Of a stretch of 64,000 nucleotides of DNA, positions 8,209 to 16,336 are shown in pieces. The DNA is from Mycobacterium sp. 050128 (GTDB lineage Bacteria > Actinomycetota > Actinomycetes > Mycobacteriales > Mycobacteriaceae), in assembly GCF_036409155.1 (NCBI RefSeq), contig NZ_JAZGLW010000001.1, positions 2,542,001 to 2,606,000 on the forward strand, written 5' to 3'. Within the stretch, counting starts at the first letter, position 1. Each line of letters begins with the position of its first letter. The notes beneath the pieces were generated by a model. That model searched no databases and was not told the DNA's origin. It saw nothing but the letters and a program-made list of their open reading frames with translations. The position numbers were made by a program, and so were the translations under genes.

Positions 8209-9049
8209 CGTGAATGGCGCGGAGGTGCCGGCCCTGCAAGTACGAATTCGCGAGAAACGGGTCACGGTCGGCAAGCGTCCCCTGGATGTGCTGAGCGAGG
8301 TCAACTTCGACGTCCGCCGTCAAGAGGTTGTCGGCATCGTGGGTGGCAGCGGAGCTGGCAAGACGTCGCTGCTGCGCGCGATCGCGGGCCTTGACACCAC
8401 GTTCGTTGGCGAAATCCGGGCCTTCGGTCGACTCGTTCGGGGACCCGGCCGGGACCGGGGCCTGGTCTTCCAGGAGCACCGACTGATGCCGTGGATGTCG
8501 TTGTCTGACAACGTCGCCTACGCGCTGCCGTTCCGGAGACCGGCCGCCCAAATCGAAAAGCAAGTCGTCCATGCGCTCGACCTGGTCGGGCTGGCCGGTT
8601 TCGGCAAGGCGTGGCCGAATCAGCTTTCCGGCGGCATGGCGCAGCGAGCCTCCTTGGCCCGCGCCTTGGTCACCACTCCCGAGATCCTGCTGCTCGACGA
8701 GCCGCTGGGCGCGCTGGACAGCCTGCTGCGCAGTCAAATGCAAACCGAACTCGAGCGGATCATCCTCGACGAGGCGCTCACCGCGATCCTGGTGACCCAC
8801 GACGTCGACGAGGCCGTGCTACTGGCAGACCGGGTGATTGTGATGGCTGGTCCACCCGGACGGATCATCGCCGACATGGCGCACCCCCAGCCCCGCCCGC
8901 GGGACGTGGCGGACCCAGCACTTCAGGCCCTCCGCGCCCAGATCCTCACTGTTTTGCATCAAGGAGGCAGGAATGGACATCTACTGGTACATCCCCACCC
9001 ACACCGACGGCCCACACCTGTCGACGATGCACCGGGCGCGGGCGGCTAA
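8201..9049 (+). CDS. ssuB: ABC transporter ATP-binding protein, SsuB type
   Basis: 282 residues from the GTG at 8201, which overlaps the permease end by 8 bases. Walker A GGSGAGKT (48-55), Q-loop LVFQEH, signature LSGGMAQRA, Walker B ILLLDEP and the switch His in VTHDVDEAVLLADR are all present. It powers the SsuC-type permease. The C-terminus is odd: after ILTVLHQGG about 25 His/Pro-rich residues continue 77 bases into the next gene in another frame. The family normally ends about there, so an original stop may have been lost. Confidence 0.9.
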   Translation: MADVNGAEVPALQVRIREKRVTVGKRPLDVLSEVNFDVRRQEVVGIVGGSGAGKTSLLRAIAGLDTTFVGEIRAFGRLVRGPGRDRGLVFQEHRLMPWMSLSDNVAYALPFRRPAAQIEKQVVHALDLVGLAGFGKAWPNQLSGGMAQRASLARALVTTPEILLLDEPLGALDSLLRSQMQTELERIILDEALTAILVTHDVDEAVLLADRVIVMAGPPGRIIADMAHPQPRPRDVADPALQALRAQILTVLHQGGRNGHLLVHPHPHRRPTPVDDAPGAGG

Positions 9050-10070
9050 CCTGCGTTACATCACCCAAATCGCGCAGGCCGCAGACGATCTGGGCTATGT
9101 CGGAGTGCTGGTCCCGACGGGCTCGGTGTGTGAAGACGCATGGATCACCGCGTCGTTTCTGGCACCCGAGACCACGAGCCTGCGATTCATCGTCGCTGTC
9201 AGGCCCGGGCAGTCGACCCCGTCGATGACGGCTCGAATGGCCTCGGCCTTCGACCGCTACAGCAGGGGTCGGCTCACCGTCAACGTGGTCTGTGGAGGCG
9301 ATCCGGTCGAACTGGCCGGCGACGGTGTCTTCCTGTCGCATGGCCAACGCTATGAGCAGGCCGACGAGTACATCCAGGCGTGGACCGACCTGCTGCAGGG
9401 CAAGACCGTGGACATGAACGGCCGATATGTCCGCATCGAAGGGGGGCAGCTTCACTACCTTCCCCTGCAGGAGCCGCACCCTCCGCTGATGTGCGGCGCC
9501 TCCTCTGGCGCTGGGCAAGCGTTCGCCGCGAAATGGATCGACACCGTGCTGACGTGGGGCGAACCACCGGAGCAGGTGCAGCCGAAACTCGACGAGATGC
9601 GGGCCAAGGCACACGCTGCCGGGCGACGAGTCACCTTCGGCATCCGGCTACACACCATTGTGCGGGAAACGAGCAGAGAAGCGTGGGCGGCCGCCGATGA
9701 CTTGATCCGCTACGTGCGCGACGAGGACGTCGCCGCCTCCCAGGCGGCGCTGGCCCGCTCTGAGTCGGAAGGCCAACGCCGCATGGTGGCCCTGCACCGT
9801 GGCTCGAGGGAGCACCTCGAGGTGAGCCCCAACCTCTGGGCAGGCGTCGGTCTGGTCACCGGCGGGGCCGGCACCGCGCTGGTGGGCAGTGTCGAGGAGG
9901 TCCGTGACCGGATCATGGAGTACCACGACATCGGCATCGACACGTTCATCCTCTCCGGGTATCCGCACCTCGAGGAGTGCTACCGGGTCGCTGAGACGCT
10001 GTTCCCGCAGCTGCCCTTCGAACCGAAGGTGAACAGCCTACAGCCGAAGGTGATCCCCGGCGGCTGGTGA
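8973..10070 (+). CDS. ssuD: Alkanesulfonate monooxygenase-like LLM flavoprotein
   Basis: A 365-residue luciferase-like monooxygenase close to SsuD. MDIYWYIPTHTDGPHL, FIVAVRPGQSTPSMTARMAS and VNVVCGGDPVELAGDGVFL match the FMNH2-dependent desulfonation enzyme, which splits alkanesulfonates into aldehyde and sulfite. A strong AAGGAGG lies six bases before the ATG. Gene order after the ssuA-ssuC-ssuB set supports a role in sulfur acquisition. No flavin reductase (ssuE) is seen in the unit, so FMNH2 must come from elsewhere. Confidence 0.85.
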   Translation: MDIYWYIPTHTDGPHLSTMHRARAANLRYITQIAQAADDLGYVGVLVPTGSVCEDAWITASFLAPETTSLRFIVAVRPGQSTPSMTARMASAFDRYSRGRLTVNVVCGGDPVELAGDGVFLSHGQRYEQADEYIQAWTDLLQGKTVDMNGRYVRIEGGQLHYLPLQEPHPPLMCGASSGAGQAFAAKWIDTVLTWGEPPEQVQPKLDEMRAKAHAAGRRVTFGIRLHTIVRETSREAWAAADDLIRYVRDEDVAASQAALARSESEGQRRMVALHRGSREHLEVSPNLWAGVGLVTGGAGTALVGSVEEVRDRIMEYHDIGIDTFILSGYPHLEECYRVAETLFPQLPFEPKVNSLQPKVIPGGW

Positions 10071-10259
10071 TCGACTGTCAGGACAAGGTGTTGGCCTCGC
10101 TGACCACAGCGGCGCCCGCCAGGTTGACCGGAAATCGCCTCAGCTGCAGTCGCTTCCGTCATGGAGCGGGTATTCAGGCCCACTCGCCGCGACACGATGG
10201 ACGGGTGACGACGTGGGCGTGATAGCCGTCGCCGTCAAGTATCGGGCTCGGATTCTGGC

Positions 10260-10285
10260 GCCTCTCCGTTTCACATCGGAGAGGC
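10260..10285. terminator. Stem-loop between convergent genes
   Basis: GCCTCTCCG pairs with CGGAGAGGC (9 bp) around an 8-base loop. It lies about 190 bases after the ssuD-like stop and has no T-run. It may end the plus-strand transcript; terminators without U-tracts are common in mycobacteria. Confidence 0.45.
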
Positions 10286-10341
10286 CGCCCTGCCGCGGTC
10301 TTCGAGGATGACCCCGGCACCGCACGTGTCGTGTGACGGCT

Positions 10342-10377
10342 GGCCTGGCGGGCCGCGGTCGCGTGACCCGCCAGGCC
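10342..10377 (-). terminator. Strong stem-loop after the AhpD-like gene
   Basis: GGCCTGGCGGG (10342-10352) pairs perfectly over 11 bp with CCCGCCAGGCC (10367-10377), with a 14-base loop. It begins 7 bases beyond the minus-strand AhpD-like stop codon, the place expected for its terminator. There is no U-tract. Confidence 0.6.
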
Positions 10378-10384
10378 GTGCGGT

Positions 10385-10921
10385 TCACGGCTGCACGATT
10401 GGGAAGTCGATTTCGGTGTGCGCGACGTTGTTGAAGTAGTTCGTCAGCACGTTAAGGCCCACGTGGCCAATGACTTCGGCGATCTCGGCGTCGGTCAGAC
10501 CTGCGCGGCGCGCGTTTTCCAGATCGGCGTCATCGATGTGGCCGCGGTGTTCGTTGACGGCCACCGCGAATGCAAGGATCGCGGCGGTTTTGGGGTCGTC
10601 CGCATCTGCTTTGCGCGCCGACCCGATTTGATCGGCGCTGAGTCCCGCCGCCTTTTCACCCAGGTAGCTGTGTGCGGACAGGCAATACGAGCACCCATTG
10701 GCCTGTGCGATGGCGATGGCGAGGCGTTCGCGGGTGGAGCCCGGCAGCGTTCCGCGGTCGAGAGCGCCGGCCAAACCGAGATATCCGCGCAGCAGCGCCG
10801 GACTGTGCACCATCGCGCGGGTGAGGTTGGGAATCGTGCCCAATGCCTGCTGCACGGAGGCCAACGCCTCGGCCTGGTCGTTGGTCGCGTCGGCGTCGGT
10901 GACAAGGGACAGCGTGCTCAT
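10385..10921 (-). CDS. AhpD-like carboxymuconolactone decarboxylase family protein
   Basis: 178 residues with the AhpD redox core: Glu65 in TRERLAIA, then GCSYCLSAH with Cys77, Cys80 and His84. In AhpD the CxxC pair passes electrons to a peroxiredoxin; several peroxiredoxin-type genes lie in this region. The ATG at 10921 follows GGAGGAG; the longer frame upstream has no good start. It diverges from an ECF sigma gene across 132 bases holding an inverted repeat GCCCGTG/CACGGGC (10995-11001, 11016-11022). Control by that sigma factor is plausible but not shown. Confidence 0.88.
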   Translation of the reverse strand: MSTLSLVTDADATNDQAEALASVQQALGTIPNLTRAMVHSPALLRGYLGLAGALDRGTLPGSTRERLAIAIAQANGCSYCLSAHSYLGEKAAGLSADQIGSARKADADDPKTAAILAFAVAVNEHRGHIDDADLENARRAGLTDAEIAEVIGHVGLNVLTNYFNNVAHTEIDFPIVQP

Positions 10922-11053
10922 TGGTTCTCCTCCAGTATTGTTCGGGTTGATGGCCTTACACCGCATGCCAGATCGATGAGGCCACTGGTTAGACGCCCGT
11001 GCAGCTGATCTGTTACACGGGCCGCAATTTCGGCTGGGGAGCGGTGCTGGGTA

Positions 11054-11704
11054 ATGGGCGAACACATCCGCACGGTCGTCGACGACCGGTGGGCTAGCGA
11101 GGACGAGTTCGTCGACGCGTTGCGGGCCGGGGACACCGAAGCATTCCGCCTACTGGTCGACACGATGCATGCACCCCTGGTCCGCATGGCGCGGATCTAC
11201 CTGTCGGCGTCCATTGCAGAAGATGCCGTGCAAGACACGTGGACGTCGGTGGTTCGCACGATCGGGAGCTTCGAAGGTCGTTCGACGGTCAAGACGTGGG
11301 TGTTCCGCATCATGCTCAACCGAATACGGACGCTGGCCCGAACACAGGGGCGCACCGTGCCATTTGCCGTCGCAGGTCCGGAGGCGGATCCGTACCCGTC
11401 GGTAGATCCCAACCGGATGGTTCACGCCGAACTGGGTGCCCACCACTGGTCTGACGTGCCCGCAAGGTGGGACCTGTTGCCAGAGCAACGACTGCTTTCT
11501 CGCGAAGTGCGCACCTTGATCTCGCACGCCTTGGCCAAACTGCCAGACGCGCAACGCGAGGTGGTCTCGATGCGCGACGTCGAGGGCTGGACGAGCGAGG
11601 AAATCTGCGACGCGTTGGGGATCTCGGCGGTCAATCAACGCGTGCTGCTGCATCGTGGGCGCGCCGCCCTGCGGGCTGCGCTGGAGGAGTATCTCGATGA
11701 CTGA
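11054..11704 (+). CDS. ECF-type RNA polymerase sigma factor
   Basis: 216 residues. Sigma region 2 is seen in LLVDTMHAPLVRMARIYL and AEDAVQDTWTSVVRTIGSFE; region 4 in LPDAQREVVSMRDVEGWTSE and NQRVLLHRGRAALR. Its stop overlaps the start of a zinc-finger anti-sigma gene, the usual pairing for extracytoplasmic-function or redox-sensing sigma factors. It is similar in layout to the second sigma factor at 15697-16332. Confidence 0.93.
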   Translation: MGEHIRTVVDDRWASEDEFVDALRAGDTEAFRLLVDTMHAPLVRMARIYLSASIAEDAVQDTWTSVVRTIGSFEGRSTVKTWVFRIMLNRIRTLARTQGRTVPFAVAGPEADPYPSVDPNRMVHAELGAHHWSDVPARWDLLPEQRLLSREVRTLISHALAKLPDAQREVVSMRDVEGWTSEEICDALGISAVNQRVLLHRGRAALRAALEEYLDD

Positions 11705-11966
11705 CGAATTCATCACCAACGAACTGCAACTGGCGTGCAGCGACGTGATCGAGCTGGTCACGACGTATCTCGATGACGCACTGAGTAACACAGACCTGCG
11801 CCGGTTCGAACAACACCGACGCGGCTGCGAAGCCTGCCGAGTCTTCATCGACCAGATTCGCCGCACCGTCAAGATCACTGCCGCCGCGCGCGACGACGCG
11901 GTGCAGGTGCGCCCGGCGAACTTCGACGCTCTGGTCGCCGAGCTGCGACGGCGGGGCCGTAGCTAG
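11697..11966 (+). CDS. Zinc-binding anti-sigma factor (ZAS type)
   Basis: An 89-residue soluble protein with the H-x3-C-x2-C motif at His40, Cys44 and Cys47 (HRRGCEAC), the signature of RsrA/ChrR-type anti-sigma factors that hold the sigma factor until zinc or thiol status changes. There is no membrane segment. The ATG overlaps the sigma stop by 8 bases. It resembles the anti-sigma protein at 15404-15703 in motif order (VELVTxYLxDAL). Confidence 0.88.
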   Translation: MTDEFITNELQLACSDVIELVTTYLDDALSNTDLRRFEQHRRGCEACRVFIDQIRRTVKITAAARDDAVQVRPANFDALVAELRRRGRS

Positions 11967-12122
11967 GGCCATCGTGTGCAAATCCACGCCGAACTCGATG
12001 CCCCCGAACGTCGCATGCCGCCGATGATGGCCCATGGCTGCGCGGGGGACAACGAAACTCGAGTCCCCGCCAGTTGTGCGTTCGGACCCGACAGGGCTTG
12101 GTGCTCAAGCGAGTTCATCGTC

Positions 12123-12138
12123 TGTACTGTTTGGTACA
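12123..12138. promoter_or_regulatory. TetR-type operator A of the TGTACT family
   Basis: TGTACTGTTTGGTACA, arms TGTAC/GTACA, 57 bases before the Prx-GAF gene start. One strand of the site at 17694-17709 reads TGTACTGTTTAGTACA, a single mismatch. Two further copies lie at 14337 and 19496. Confidence 0.75.
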
Positions 12139-12194
12139 CTAGGCGAGATCGCTGTCGACAGGCTCGATGACACCACCGACGGGGAAGGCGTGCT

Positions 12195-13364
12195 ATGACA
12201 AGCTCTAAGTTCACCACTTTCAGCGAGAAGGTCGCAGAATTGGCGGAGCAGTTGGCCGGCGTGGCTCCGCCTGAGGTGCTCGAGGTCTTCGCCGCCGACC
12301 AGCGCGAGCTCCAGGCGGCCGGGGTGCCGGCGTCGGTGGCCGTGCCTGGGACGCGATTCCCGATCGCTGAGCTCATTGGGGCGGACGGGACGTCAGTCTC
12401 GTCGGCCGACGTGCTGGCCGGAGCACCCACGGTCGTGGTCTTCTATCGGGGGGCGTGGTGCCCGTATTGCAACATCGCGCTGCGCGTTTACGAACAGGAT
12501 TTGGTGCCGGCGCTGGAGGCCCGCGGCGTTCGTCTGGTGGCCATCAGCCCGCAGAGCCCGGATGGTTCGGTGTCGATGCAGCAGGCCAATGAGCTGAGCT
12601 TCGCGGTGCTCTCCGATCCGGGCAACCGCATCGCCGCCGCGTTGGGCATCGTTATCGCGCCCAGCGACGAAGCGCAGGCCGCGCAGAAGCAGCTGGGGCT
12701 TGATCTTGCGGCGGTGAACGCCGACGGCACCGTTGCGCTGCCGATGCCCACGGTGGCGATCGTCGATGCCGAGTCGGTGTTGCGGTGGATCGACGTGCAT
12801 CCTAATTACGCCACGCGCACCGAGCCTGAAGACATCTTGGCGGCGGTCGACCGTGTTCTTGGCCGCGCGGCCACGTCAGCGGCGACCACACCTTCTCTTG
12901 CCCCGGTGGCGCCCCGCCTGGAAGAACTGGCCGACGAACTCGGTGTCAAGTCCGTTCTGGTCATGCGCTCGGACCCCGATTCCATGGTCGTCGCGGCGAC
13001 GGCGGGCCCGGGCACCGCCTTCTATCGGGTGGGCGCCGCAGGCTCCAAGGCCGGCGCCGCACCGGATCGGGTGCCGCTGTATTGCGAACGGGTGGTCGAC
13101 GGCGGGGAGGCGATCTTCGTGCGTGACTCCCGCCTCGATGACACCTTCGCGGGCAACGAGGATGAGACCGAGTTCGGCTTGAGTAATTACCTCGGGATGC
13201 CGGTCCGAGACGCCGGCGGGCACGTGGTGGGGACGGTGTGTGTTCTTGATGACCACGCACGCGACTATGACGGGGCCGCCCGCGACCACCTCGACGCGCT
13301 GCGCATCGAGGTGGAGGCGATCGTGGCAGCCGACCCGTCGGCGCTTGTCACCGATGATCGGTAG
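12195..13364 (+). CDS. Peroxiredoxin-GAF domain fusion protein
   Basis: 389 residues. Residues about 48-220 form an AhpC/TSA domain with FYRGAWCPYCNIAL (Cys89, Cys92). Residues about 235-385 form a GAF-type sensor domain ending in YLGMPVRDAGGHVVGTVCVLD. The peroxidase half should reduce hydroperoxides. A GAF domain normally binds a small ligand or flavin/haem, or senses redox state; Cys residues in LYCERV and TVCVLD may take part (inference). It has a palindromic operator upstream and ends exactly where the convergent SDR ends. The fusion is uncommon. Confidence 0.85.
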   Translation: MTSSKFTTFSEKVAELAEQLAGVAPPEVLEVFAADQRELQAAGVPASVAVPGTRFPIAELIGADGTSVSSADVLAGAPTVVVFYRGAWCPYCNIALRVYEQDLVPALEARGVRLVAISPQSPDGSVSMQQANELSFAVLSDPGNRIAAALGIVIAPSDEAQAAQKQLGLDLAAVNADGTVALPMPTVAIVDAESVLRWIDVHPNYATRTEPEDILAAVDRVLGRAATSAATTPSLAPVAPRLEELADELGVKSVLVMRSDPDSMVVAATAGPGTAFYRVGAAGSKAGAAPDRVPLYCERVVDGGEAIFVRDSRLDDTFAGNEDETEFGLSNYLGMPVRDAGGHVVGTVCVLDDHARDYDGAARDHLDALRIEVEAIVAADPSALVTDDR

Positions 13365-14309
13365 TCAGCGAGCGGCGGCGACAAATCGGTGGATGGCTTC
13401 GTCGGCGCGATCTTGGATCGTGGTGTCGGCGAAGTCTGCCAGGATCGTCGCCTGGTCGACGACGGGCCCGGTGAGCTTCCCGGCGCCACTGGCGTAGAAC
13501 ACTCCGCTGCGGTACGAGTCATCGACGATTGCGTCAACCAGACGTCGCGCGCCGACGTCGAGCTTGTGCGCAAGGCCGAACAGCGGTGCGATGTAGGGCA
13601 TCACGACGCGGCTCATGACGGTCCTCACTATCGGGTTGGTGTGCTCGAACGCGTTGGTGCCTGCGGTGTTGCCCGGGCTCACGGTGAGCAGACGAAGGTC
13701 GGGATGGCGGCGTGCCAGGGCCGATATCCACAGTGCACCAAGATATTTCGCGTGGGCGTAAGCCAGCATCGCGGTGGCGCGCCTGCCGGTGTAGAAGGAT
13801 CCGTCGATGACGCCGGCGAACTCGTCGGCGGAATGGTGGGCGAAGGTTGGGGGTGGGATGCGCAATTGAACAACACCACGGGCAGCCTCGCTGCCGGTCA
13901 GCACGGCGGCGGCGGTTAACATTTCACGCTGGATCAGCGCCTCCAGCAGCATCACGTGCCCCAGCACGTTTGCGGCGAAGACCTCGGTGACACCATGGTC
14001 GTTGAGCGCCAATGGTTTTGGCCCGCCGAGGCCGCCAGCGTTCAAGACGACGGTGTGCAGCGGTTTGGTGATCGTGTCGAGGGCCGATTGCACAGATCCG
14101 GGATCGGCGACGTCCATGTGCAGGATTTCGAACAGCGCGGTGTTCGTGGCGCGCTCGAGGTCGGATCGTGCCGACGCGGCTCGCGTGAGGTTGCGACACG
14201 CGAGGAAGATTGTCGAAAATGCGCCGCGCAGTGCCAGTTGCCGTGCGATCTCCTTGCCGATCCCGGAATTCGCGCCCGTGATGAGAATGGCCCGATCCGT
14301 CCGTGTCAT
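13365..14309 (-). CDS. SDR-family oxidoreductase, protochlorophyllide-reductase-like
   Basis: 314 residues with TGANSGIGKEIA (NADP-binding), a VLNAGG motif in the NNAG position and YAHAK as the YxxxK active site. The length and spacing suit the WW-oxidoreductase/retinol dehydrogenase-like branch of SDRs. The substrate is unknown. It is divergent from the haloalkane dehalogenase gene and shares with it an 82-base promoter region that carries one palindrome, so the two are probably co-controlled; the SDR could oxidise an alcohol released by dehalogenation (inference). Confidence 0.85.
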   Translation of the reverse strand: MTRTDRAILITGANSGIGKEIARQLALRGAFSTIFLACRNLTRAASARSDLERATNTALFEILHMDVADPGSVQSALDTITKPLHTVVLNAGGLGGPKPLALNDHGVTEVFAANVLGHVMLLEALIQREMLTAAAVLTGSEAARGVVQLRIPPPTFAHHSADEFAGVIDGSFYTGRRATAMLAYAHAKYLGALWISALARRHPDLRLLTVSPGNTAGTNAFEHTNPIVRTVMSRVVMPYIAPLFGLAHKLDVGARRLVDAIVDDSYRSGVFYASGAGKLTGPVVDQATILADFADTTIQDRADEAIHRFVAAAR

Positions 14310-14336
14310 CGCCGCTCCGACCGCCGAAAGTCTGAC

Positions 14337-14352
14337 TTTACCGTTCGGTACA
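14337..14352. promoter_or_regulatory. TetR-type operator B of the TGTACT family
   Basis: TTTACCGTTCGGTACA, an imperfect copy of the site at 12123-12138 (13 of 16 bases equal). It lies between divergent SDR and haloalkane dehalogenase genes, 27 and 39 bases from their starts, so one bound repressor could close both promoters. Confidence 0.65.
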
Positions 14353-14391
14353 CTACATCACGATCACCTGCCTCACACCTGGAGCTGCCCG

Positions 14392-15285
14392 ATGAGCGTT
14401 GGCCTGCCTGAAGTTTTTCGGACCCCGGAGGGCCGATTCGCCCACCTGCCTGGCTATGACTTCACGCCGCACTATGTCGACGTTGACGGTCTGCGGATCC
14501 ATTACCTCGACGAGGGCCCGCGCGAGGGCACGCCGATCGTGTGTTTTCACGGCGAGCCGAGTTGGGTTTACCTGTACCGCAAGATGATCGGCCCGCTGGT
14601 GGCCGCGGGCCACCGTGTCATTGCGCCGGACTACGCCGGCTTCGGGCGCTCGGACAAGCCGACTGACCCGAACTGGTACACCTTCGACCGGCACGTGCAG
14701 ATCGTCAGCGCGGTGCTCGATCGCCTCGACGTGCAGCAGGCGACGGCCGTGGTGCAGGACTGGGGCGGCCCGATCGGCCTGCGCTGGGCCGTCGAGCACT
14801 CCGATCGCGTGGCTGCACTGGCGATCTTCAACACCGGGCTGTTCACGGGGCGGGTGTCCAAAGGGTTCCTGTCCTGGCGCGAGTTCGCCGAGAAGAACCC
14901 CGACCTCCCGGTCGGAATGGTGATCCAGGGTGCGACGGCCACCGACCTGGCCGACGACGTCGTCGCCGCCTACGACGCGCCCTTCCCCACGCCCGAGTCC
15001 AAAGCCGGGGCGGCCCGCTTCCCGCTGCTTGTCCCCATCACGGGCGACGACGTCGGGGCCAACGAGATGCGGGCGGTCATCGACCAGCTGTCGCGGTGGC
15101 AGAAGCCGGCCCTGGTGGCGTTCTCCGACCAGGACCCCATCTTCCCCTTCCCCCGAGCTGGTCAGGTGTTCTGTGACCTCATCCCCGGCGCCATCGATCA
15201 GGTGCGCATCGAAGGCGCATCGCACTTCCTGCAGGAGGATCGCGGCGAGCTCCTCGCCCACGAGGTGCTCAAGGTGGCGCCGTGA
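14392..15285 (+). CDS. Haloalkane dehalogenase (HLD-I-like)
   Basis: A 297-residue alpha/beta hydrolase. HGEPSW (53-58) supplies an oxyanion-hole region. QDWGG gives nucleophile Asp123 with the adjacent Trp124 that clamps the halide. FSDQDP gives the acid Asp248 and GASHF gives His278. Asp-His-Asp with paired Trp is the pattern of subfamily I dehalogenases, which hydrolyse haloalkanes to alcohol, halide and a proton. The ATG was preferred because the upstream frame runs antisense through the SDR gene. The enzyme is cytosolic. Confidence 0.88.
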   Translation: MSVGLPEVFRTPEGRFAHLPGYDFTPHYVDVDGLRIHYLDEGPREGTPIVCFHGEPSWVYLYRKMIGPLVAAGHRVIAPDYAGFGRSDKPTDPNWYTFDRHVQIVSAVLDRLDVQQATAVVQDWGGPIGLRWAVEHSDRVAALAIFNTGLFTGRVSKGFLSWREFAEKNPDLPVGMVIQGATATDLADDVVAAYDAPFPTPESKAGAARFPLLVPITGDDVGANEMRAVIDQLSRWQKPALVAFSDQDPIFPFPRAGQVFCDLIPGAIDQVRIEGASHFLQEDRGELLAHEVLKVAP

Positions 15286-15403
15286 CGAAAGTGTGACGGC
15301 TGGTGGCAACGACCCGTTGGCCGTGTCACGCTGAATTCATCGGCCCGGCATTCCGCCGCGCCGACCGGGGATCTGGGGACCCGATGATTGTCGAGGGCGA
15401 GAA

Positions 15404-15703
15404 ATGACGTCTAAGGCTGGCCGGATGCGGTGGTGGTGGCGGCGGCGCGGGGTGATGCGGTCGCGCCCGCTGCGGTGCGAGGAGATGGTCGAGCTGGTCA
15501 CGGCGTATCTGGAGGACGCGCTCGATGCCGACGATCGCGCGCGCTTTGAGACGCATCTGCACGGATGTGAGGGCTGCGCCGCTTATTTGGACCAGTTGCA
15601 CGCCACGGTCGGCACTCTGGGCGGCATCCGTGAGGAGCACCTCGATCCGGTCTACCGCGCCCGGCTGCTGGCCGCCTTCGCCGAGACGGCGGGCTCATGG
15701 TAA
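15404..15703 (+). CDS. Zinc-binding anti-sigma factor (ZAS type)
   Basis: 99 residues with HLHGCEGC: His51, Cys55 and Cys58 fit the H-x3-C-x2-C anti-sigma zinc motif. The first 20 residues are basic and Trp-rich; a later start at ATG Met18 is possible. Unlike the pair at 11054-11966 the anti-sigma gene comes first here, overlapping the sigma gene by 7 bases. It should bind and inhibit the downstream sigma factor under reducing conditions (family knowledge). Confidence 0.85.
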   Translation: MTSKAGRMRWWWRRRGVMRSRPLRCEEMVELVTAYLEDALDADDRARFETHLHGCEGCAAYLDQLHATVGTLGGIREEHLDPVYRARLLAAFAETAGSW

Positions 15704-16332
15704 CCCGGATCGCCGGTGAGCAGGCGTTGGTCACGGGGCTTCGCGCGGGTGATCAGCGTGCCTTTGCTCAACTGGTCGACGAGCACACGCCCGCCCTGTT
15801 GCGTGTCGCACGCGCCTACGTCTCCGATCACCCGACAGCCGAGGACGTGGTGCAAGAGACTTGGATCGCCGTGGTGAAGGGCATTAGGGGTTTTGAGGGC
15901 CGATCCTCGCTCAAGACGTGGCTCTTTGCGGTGTTGACAAACATCGCCAAGCAGCGCGGGGTTCGCGATCATCGGCGCAACGAGACCCTCACCGACTTCG
16001 GTGCGGCCACCGTGGATCCAGCGCGCTTTCACCGTCCCGGCGAGCCCGGCGCCGGCTCGTGGAAACAGCCGCCGGCGCCGTTCCCGGACAGCCCGGAGGG
16101 CTCGGTTCTGCATCGCGAGTTGTTGGAGGTTGCCCGGCGTGAGCTGGACAAGTTACCCGAGGGACAACGCGCCGTGGTGACCCTGCGCGACCTTCTCGGG
16201 TTCGACGCCGCGGAGGTCTGCGAGGTGCTCGACATCACCGCGGGCAATCAACGGGTGCTGCTGCACCGCGGACGCGCAGCGATCCGTCAAAGTCTTGAGG
16301 ATTACCTCAGCGCAGGCCAGCGAGAGTTCTGA
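15697..16332 (+). CDS. ECF-type RNA polymerase sigma factor
   Basis: 211 residues. Region 2 is in LVDEHTPALLRVARAYV and AEDVVQETWIAVVKGIRGFE; region 4 in LPEGQRAVVTLRDLLGFDAA and NQRVLLHRGRAAIR. A Pro/Gly-rich linker (RPGEPGAGSWKQPPAPFPD) lies between them, as in the first sigma factor's PYPSVDPNR linker region. It is a probable paralogue of the gene at 11054-11704. It ends four bases before the convergent TetR gene. Confidence 0.92.
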   Translation: MVTRIAGEQALVTGLRAGDQRAFAQLVDEHTPALLRVARAYVSDHPTAEDVVQETWIAVVKGIRGFEGRSSLKTWLFAVLTNIAKQRGVRDHRRNETLTDFGAATVDPARFHRPGEPGAGSWKQPPAPFPDSPEGSVLHRELLEVARRELDKLPEGQRAVVTLRDLLGFDAAEVCEVLDITAGNQRVLLHRGRAAIRQSLEDYLSAGQREF

Positions 16333-16336
16333 CGGC

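Noticed and set aside
10995..11022. GCCCGTG/CACGGGC inverted repeat between AhpD-like and sigma genes
   Set aside because: A 14-base spacer makes it a weak operator or hairpin; noted under the AhpD-like gene but not called as a site.
14353..15309. 318-residue minus-strand open frame
   Set aside because: Antisense to the haloalkane dehalogenase gene with its complete catalytic set.
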